Below are positions 58,605-64,000 of a stretch of 64,000 nucleotides of DNA, one piece after another. Source of the stretch: Kuschelorhynchus macadamiae (Eukaryota > Arthropoda > Insecta > Coleoptera > Curculionidae); NCBI GenBank assembly GCA_030620095.1, contig JAUTXW010001311.1:1073501-1137500 (forward strand), in the 5' to 3' direction. Numbering within the stretch: the stretch's first letter is position 1; the number at the start of each line of letters is the position of its first letter. The notes under the pieces were generated by a model. The model worked only from the letters and a program-made list of their open reading frames with translations, was not told the origin of the DNA and ran no database searches. The position numbers and the translations under genes are program-made.

Positions 58605-60121
58605 TTCCCCCTTCCTGTATTGTAGGCAACCTATTTTGACACTGCTTTGACAGACGTAAGTAAAAGTTACTCAACAAGGTATTGGTTGCCCTTAACCACA
58701 GGATGTCAATTTACATCCCTAGGAAAATAATAATCTTAAATTATTTAATTTTTGATTGCATCAACATATTACAAAAATCCGGACAAAAATCCGGTAATAT
58801 TAATTGAAATGAATATTAATGGTTCAATTATTACAATAATTATTTAGATTATTAACAAAATTTGGAAACACGTTTTCTCGTTTCTTCTCGATGTGTGTTA
58901 CATTTTCTGACTCCACAGATCCTTCATTCCTAACCAATGTTTCTGTCACTGTTGAAGCAAGAGACTTCTGGCTGGGCCTTATTGTATAAAATTTTATTCG
59001 CTACTTCCTTTTCATTATTGAGGCTCTCAGCTACGTAACTTTCCGCAATAGTAGAGGATTTCCACCCACCATGTCGCTTGATAGCTAATACATCAACTTT
59101 AGTATTTGCTAATAAAGTTGCCGACGTTCTTTTAAAAGAGTGTCCAGTATACATTTTAAAGTTCTCAAACTTTAGAAATTTCGCAATTTTACTTGGAACT
59201 GACAAAAACGTATTTTTCCCGACAGGCTGGTTTAAGCAATTTCCATTTTGTCCAATCGTCACTTTTTGTCACTATAAATGTATGTGACATTCCATTTTTG
59301 GAGTCAGGAATGGACATAATTATGACTTCTTGACTTAGTTCAACATTGTCCATTTTCATTTGACAGAGTTCATTAGAACGGCACGCTCCAGCACTCCCAT
59401 TACCATTACGACCTTCATCAATAAATATATATCATCGTGCACTTCAAGCATGAACTTATTCACATCTTCCCTGTTAAACACATTCGATTTTTTGGTCTAT
59501 AACCATAATTTTTTCTTTTCAAAAATGCTCGAAGTTTTGAATACTTAGAAATATCTATATTTTCCTCTATAAAAAGTGTGGACTTCAACATCGAATACTC
59601 ACACCATAAGCTTGGTGGGGACTTCAATATAGCACTTTTTTCGTGGAAATACGCCAAAAATAAGGTTTCTGAGACTGCAGTAGCCGTCTTGCTTTGGCAC
59701 CAATTTTTAAAGGATTTATATGCTGCTTCATACCTTTTTTGTGACTTTTTCGGTAGTAGAGATAAACAAGCAATATTCGCTTATTCTTCTATGTCTGAAA
59801 CATCCATTTTGTCCACACAGAATCAAACAATTCGACTTCTTCAAACTTACGTCAATGCTATGAATTGTCAACTTGACGTTGTTGATGAAATAAAAACTGC
59901 TTATGTTGCTCTGGCAACGGATCACGGCTGCCTTCATAATTTAATAAGAATGCTATCGAATGTAATGATAATGAATATCCGAAAATATATCCAGCATTTT
60001 CTTGCAAACATACAATACAGGAAGGGGGAAAAATGTTATATACTATATGGGATGAAAGTACATTAACCAGTCTCGAACTCGTCCTCGGCTGGTAAATGTT
60101 ATTTACATCCCTAGTATAAAT
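58605..60121 (-). mobile_element. Crypton-like (tyrosine recombinase) insertion in the Penelope element
   Basis: Penelope sequence stops at ...AAAATATTAT and resumes at TATTATAAAA, which brackets the insertion. Inside are a perfect 20-bp inverted pair TTCCCCCTTCCTGTATTGTA (58605-58624 and 60011-60030) and a perfect 14-bp direct pair ATTTACATCCCTAG (58709-58722 and 60101-60114). The only gene is a minus-strand tyrosine recombinase. Cryptons are known to lack TIRs, so the inverted pair is unexpected. The right boundary is approximate. Confidence 0.65.
58945..59807 (-). pseudogene. Crypton-type tyrosine recombinase, broken
   Basis: Minus-strand reading starts MDVSDIEE (then a stop), followed by the SAM-like N-terminal domain (SLLPKKSQKRYEAAYKSF, LWCEYSMLKSTL, LRAFLKRKNYGY). 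The catalytic domain has GVLERAVLMNSVK (first Arg region), IIMSIPDSKNGMSHTF, YTGHSFKRTSATLLANTK (box II, where the usual HSFRR reads HSFKR, so the catalytic Arg may be Lys), KRHGGWKSSTIAESYVAES (box H/W and the nucleophilic Tyr). Frameshifts near 59460, 59345 and 59260. It would have catalysed recombination of a circular intermediate into target DNA. It is related to recombinases abundant in insect genomes, not to phage integrases. Confidence 0.85.
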
Positions 60122-60745
60122 AACTATTATAAAATTTCATGTTAATGCAATACATTTTACATAAGCCTTTAGTCAGAAGAATTAAAGAACACCAAACTTA
60201 CATAAAAAATAAGAAATTTCAAGTTCCAAACGTTTGCCAACACGCACTAGACACCAATCATAAAATGTATCTGATTATTTCTAGTATTTTGGTAAAAGAA
60301 CCATGCCCCAAAAAAACAAAAAATAAAAAATATTATTGTTAAATAGAGATAATTTTGTAGCACCTTTTTCAGTTAATTGTTATTAAAATTGTGTCTAATT
60401 ATGCTTAATACTGAAGTAAGAAAAGGACATCCCAACATATAGCAAATTAAAATGAACTTACTATAGGTAGTCATATTTTTTTCCACCTTAGTTTATTAAA
60501 ATAACACCTCTACTCTTTGACATTAATTGACATTCTGTCAGAAATTTGCTATTCCGATTAAATTCTGGATATAAAATATAGCTGCTTTTAGAAGACGGGG
60601 ACACACTTTCACCCAAAACGGCTGAAAGAGTAGATATTTTTCATTGTCGTTTCTCAGGTACCTTCACAGTGGACCCAGAGCTAAAGACCGCAGACAAAAA
60701 TTTTAAGGTAATTTAGTATAATTATTTCTTATTTTCGATATACTA

Positions 60746-61075
60746 TAGCGTAAAACCCTATAATAATTTTCTTCTTAAATTGTAGAAATAATTAGTAAAA
60801 TGCTACATTCCGGTCTATGTGAAAAATGCGAAAGAGCCATCTCTACAAAAAGCTTTGTAATTTTTAAAATTCCAAAACATTTTATTTCAAACTAAATGAC
60901 TGACCAGACGTACCATGTTTATATTGTGTTAAATGCCCCAGCGAATACTTCCTTTGAATGATTTTGCCCCTATACGAACCGTTTTCTAACATGAAGCGTA
61001 CAATGTTTCGCAAAGTATAATTTCTCGGACTTGGAATCGTTTTCAGGAAACTGGGGGTACCATTCGGCCATGGTG
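60746..61075. other. No gene seen
   Basis: Short non-coding interval between the Penelope 3' end and the Tc1 remnant. Confidence 0.45.
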
Positions 61076-61079
61076 GAAG

Positions 61080-61740
61080 TGAAAAACGAGTTACAACTAG
61101 GAGACAGGATCGCTTTCTAGTTATTTCTGCTTAAAGAAATAGTATATTTTTTGCCTCCAGTCTTCGCACACACGGGGATCCATGTAAACGTGTCTACCAT
61201 CAGAAAAAAATCGACGTATATGGGCTAGAACTCAGAAGACGTGCTCGATATTTCCAGTTGAGCAGGGAGCACCATGTTGCCTGTAGAAAAAAGAGAAAGA
61301 GCATCGTAACCGGACTGTTAGCGGATTAGCGTAACTGTTTATTGATGTATCATGGTATGTCTTCTATCACTTAGAAACCCATATTTTGAAATGGCGGAAA
61401 CATGGAGTTGCAACCAACAACATGTGGCTTTGTAACTCTGTAATTGTCTGGGGTGGATTTTTTTGAAGTCGCACGTGGAGCTGCTCATTCCAACCAGAGC
61501 CACTCAGAGGTACCACAGTTTGGTTATTTAACTTATTATAGGTCCATGTACAGAGGGACTTGCTTCTAGTTTTGTTCTTCATTTCACCAGCATTGCCTTC
61601 CTCACCGTGCAGGTCTTATAAATTTAATTTGTGAAGAGCATGGTATTGCTCGTTCGACTGTACCGACTGAATACGTATGAAACCGCCTCGAAACAAAGCT
61701 CCATGGTAGAAATTAGCAGCTGCAAACCTTTGAGGAACTG
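61080..61740 (+). pseudogene. Tc1-like transposase remnant
   Basis: The DNA-binding part reads GSEKRVTTRRQDRFLVISA, a stop, RNS, then IDVYGLELRRRARYFQLSRE, which fits the second helix-turn-helix of Tc1-like proteins (usual GRPRxTTxxQDR and RxLxxxGLRARRP). Further on, VIVWGGFF matches the conserved VMVWGG, and EEHGIARSTVPTEYV is a worn version of the 'GI..xDWPAxSPDLNPIE' region. Catalytic acids cannot be assigned. Many frameshifts. No TIRs were found. Confidence 0.65.
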
Positions 61741-62029
61741 TCTATTGCACAATAAAAATAACATAATTGATCATTTATTTTGACCATGACAAAATGGGCA
61801 CAGCGGTTCCTAGAGCTAGAAAAATTTTCGCAAAACACTGATTGATAACTTTGTTTTTCTCTTTACCAGTTGTGTTATAGTTTAGGATGTTGTTATAAAT
61901 TTTGTCCTATTGAAGCCTATTGTTTTTTATTGTTTGCATGTGAATATACATTACATATGGGCATTTATTATTGCAATATATTTTTCAAAAAATATTTTCA
62001 GTAGTATTTTGGTTTTTAAAACAAGCCAA
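61741..62029. other. No gene seen
   Basis: Short AT-rich non-coding interval. Confidence 0.45.
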
Positions 62030-62460
62030 ATATCCACTTCAAAATCCGCGCAGTGTACTTATCCGATTAACTTTAACTTTCGATCAAAATTCAGGTCTTA
62101 TAGACATGAAATGGCATTTTGGTAAAAATCCAATAAGACGGAACAAAATAGCGGCCTTACAAAATGTAAAAAAATCATTAATATGATTCTACTTATCGAA
62201 TGGACTTTAAAATTTTTCACCAAAAACAGGGCTGACATGCGACTTAACTGGAAATTTGTGTGTAAATCCGTTAGTGTGGAAAAATGGCGGCGTAACGAGA
62301 TGTTTAAAAATTTAGTAAGTACTTAAAAGCTACTTATCCAATTGACTTGAAATTTTTTATAAAGATCATGTGTTAAAAATGGTGACCAAATGAAATTTTG
62401 GTAAAATTTAAATTCCTGGAATAAAACCTTTTTTTATGAAGGAAAGTAATAAAGGACATT
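62030..62460 (+). repeat. Dispersed repeat family copy (plus)
   Basis: TTACTTATCCGATTAACTTT-like start (62055), AATCCAATAAGACGGAAC, AAAATAGCGGCCTTACAAAA, AAGCTACTTATCCAATTGAC and the end GGAAAGTAATAAAGG follow the family module order. No coding capacity. Confidence 0.7.
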
Positions 62461-62499
62461 ACTTATTCTTATAGACTATATAAATAATGATATGAAAAG

Positions 62500-63960
62500 T
62501 AAATAAAGGTACAGCCAAAGGAACTCCTTAAAATCACAGAACGTTTACCCTGGATATCAACATGGAATTTGGTATAAGTAAATGCAAGCTACTTCATATC
62601 AACAAGGGTCAGTGGAAAGACCACCCTACTGGGGAAATAATCAACAATGAAACCATAGATAACATGCTCAAAGAAGAAACGTACAGATACCTAGGCTTCC
62701 ATCAAAGCACCAAAATTAACCACACTCATATCAAATCAGAGCTCAAGACGGAATTTAAAACCAGACTCACAAAGCTACTAAAAACAAAACTGAATTCCAG
62801 AAATCTAACGAAAGCTATTAACACCTTCGCCATACCTATTCTTACGTATTCGTTTGATATCATTAAATGGTCACACACAGTCATAGAAAACATTCACATT
62901 ATCATACGCTCTGAATTCATATATAATATAGCAGGAATATAACAGGAAGTTATATCCCAACGCATGCAAGGAAAGATTCGCCATCGAGAGAAAAGAAGGA
63001 GGGAGGGGAATTATAGATATACAATCGCTAAATAAAAATCAAATTTACGAACTCAGAAAATTCTTCCACAACAAACAAACAAACTAACCTCCACAAGGCA
63101 ATAGTAAAGGCAGACAAGAATTATACACCTGTCTCAAACGAGCCACGCAGCAGATGCACACAGTCACATCCAATAACGACTAGAAAAGATGAACACCGGG
63201 TCTGAAAAAACACTTCACAGAAGACACTGATACCACATAAAGCGACACCATATACATAAAAAGCTTTCATATACGTGGTTACAAGAAGGGCAGCTGTTCC
63301 CTGAAACAGAAGGCTTCCTGCTTGCCATTCAGGACAAAGTCATAGCAACCAGAAACTACCGAAAGCACATCATCAAGAACACAACCTTGAAGACGAGAGG
63401 TGTAGGAGATGTCACCAGGAGAGAGAAACGATCGATCACATAACGAGTGGATGTAGACTAATAATAACAACTGAATACACCGCGAGACACAACTCAGCAG
63501 CGAAGGTCATTCATCAAGCATTAGCCACAACATATAAACTAACGGAGAACACAGACCCTTACTGCCATGATACACCAACATCTATATTTGAAAACGAAGA
63601 CTACAAGCTCTACTGGGACACTGACATCCACACAGATAAAAAAATCCCCGCAAATAGACCCGATATCACCTTTCAATCCAAAAAAAGAGAAAAATAGGTT
63701 AATTGACATGGCTGGCACCGACTTGGCAATGGAAGTAAAAAGGCTGTGGAAACAGGAAAGAGTCATCATTGTTACTCTCGTCATATCAGTAACAGGTCTC
63801 ACCCCAACAACATTTACACCGTATTTGGCTCAATTAGGACTTAATACAGACATTCACAGGAACATCCAGAAATCGGTCATTTTGAAAACATGTAGCATAG
63901 TTAGATCATTTCTTAATACACAATAAAATTACAGTTTATGTATATTGTGACCTACAAAAA
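62500..63960 (+). pseudogene. Non-LTR retrotransposon with restriction-like endonuclease, 3' part
   Basis: Truncated just downstream of the RT catalytic site: DINMEFGISKCKLLHINKGQ, EETYRYLGFHQSTKINHTHI, NTFAIPILTYSFDIIKWSHT, GGRGIIDIQSL, SYTWLQEGQLFPETEGFLLA. The gag-knuckle-like finger RCRRCHQERETIDHITSGCR follows. The endonuclease core holds NRPDI, a PD motif of the R2-type restriction-like enzyme. The protein ends SIVRSFLNTQ* at 63924-63926, followed by AATAAA. Frameshifts near 62545, 62940, 63060-63390 and 63695; reverse transcriptase is missing. R2/R4-type by these motifs; the exact clade is open. Confidence 0.82.
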
Positions 63961-64000
63961 CAAAATCAGAAGCAAATTCCTCTGCTCATAGACCGATAAT

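Larger units (their letters stand above)
57786..60745 (+). pseudogene. Penelope-like element, RT plus GIY-YIG, plus strand, split by a Crypton-like insertion
   Basis: The reverse transcriptase starts FFSNVPADETLNIVRNKLED, then ILELLTFCAKTNNFQY and YQQNFDMARVSLSYLFLSYI, a worn form of GMAMGSPLSPVLSNIYM. The YVDD segment is deleted (NYVQTYDQHLNDFLNHI), followed by KFTIEKEAGQQLPFLQIT. RKPTHTDRYL-like sequence follows at 58245 after a local inverted duplication. The linker NTLRCKPTETIPSNEQANTK (about 58535-58595) matches the minus copy. Insertion 58605-60121 interrupts. The GIY-YIG part resumes as LVRRIKEHQTYIKNKKFQ and CQHALDTNHKMYL, ending near 60342, with the 3' end to 60745. Confidence 0.8.

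Noticed and set aside
58930..59262. Phage integrase or integrated virus
   Set aside because: The KRHGGWKSSTIAESYV-type end is that of the insect Crypton-like recombinase group. No viral genes are nearby.
59578..60066. 162-codon plus-strand open frame
   Set aside because: It is largely antisense to the tyrosine recombinase, whose minus-strand motifs are clear.

Overview
This 64 kb window is animal nuclear DNA, almost certainly from an insect. It is AT-rich, has long (TA)n microsatellites and a short run of the arthropod telomere unit TTAGG. It is packed with decayed eukaryotic transposable elements: pogo, mariner, Tc1, hAT, a Crypton-like tyrosine recombinase, Penelope-like and non-LTR retroelements, and a tRNA-derived SINE. 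I find no host protein gene, tRNA, rRNA, CRISPR array, operon or prokaryotic feature. Every recognisable coding region is transposon-derived and carries stops, frameshifts or deletions. The order cannot be fixed by eye; a beetle or hemipteran would fit.

Layout. 0.8-4.3 kb: a (TA)n-flanked composite repeat, a degenerate GTTAGCAcCAGGTTAG tandem repeat, a SINE and a Penelope 3' end with a hammerhead-ribozyme core. 4.27-6.96 kb: a pogo-type transposon with a PHD finger, complete TIRs and a TA target duplication. 8.4-9.4 kb: a Penelope GIY-YIG remnant and a long (TA)n. 9.5-11.8 kb: a mariner-like element whose roughly 620-bp TIRs include the first part of its transposase gene. 13.0-15.5 kb: a dispersed repeat split by a 1.48 kb foldback element whose arms are inverted 30-bp minisatellites. 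16.9-20.0 kb: an element with a CGGQNKN-motif gene, containing a hAT remnant. 20.6-23.2 kb: two mariner remnants, the second split by a 950-bp element with a clean AGT target duplication. 23.2-28.3 kb: dispersed repeat, a pogo C-terminus, and a LINE interrupted by a second unusual DNA transposon. 29.7-34.2 kb: a CR1-like LINE with ORF1 and ORF2.

38.0-42.4 kb: a better copy of the unusual transposon (TIR CACTGGCCGACAA, TSD TTA), then a longer copy of the 25-28 kb LINE, both flanked by a GCGCTGTAATAAAA-type cryptic repeat. 44.3-46.2 kb: an antisense LINE. 51.4-54.0 kb: a hAT element with an exact 8-bp TSD. 57.2-60.7 kb: head-to-head Penelope copies, one split by the Crypton-like insertion. 61.1-64 kb: a Tc1 remnant, dispersed repeat and a LINE with a restriction-like endonuclease end.

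Nothing here acts together as a pathway. The story is one of nested insertion: at least five insertions can be ordered because one element interrupts another. The most novel items are the non-autonomous elements at 13.3, 21.9 and 58.6 kb, the long-TIR mariner at 9.5 kb, and the TIR-bounded element family at 26 and 38 kb.
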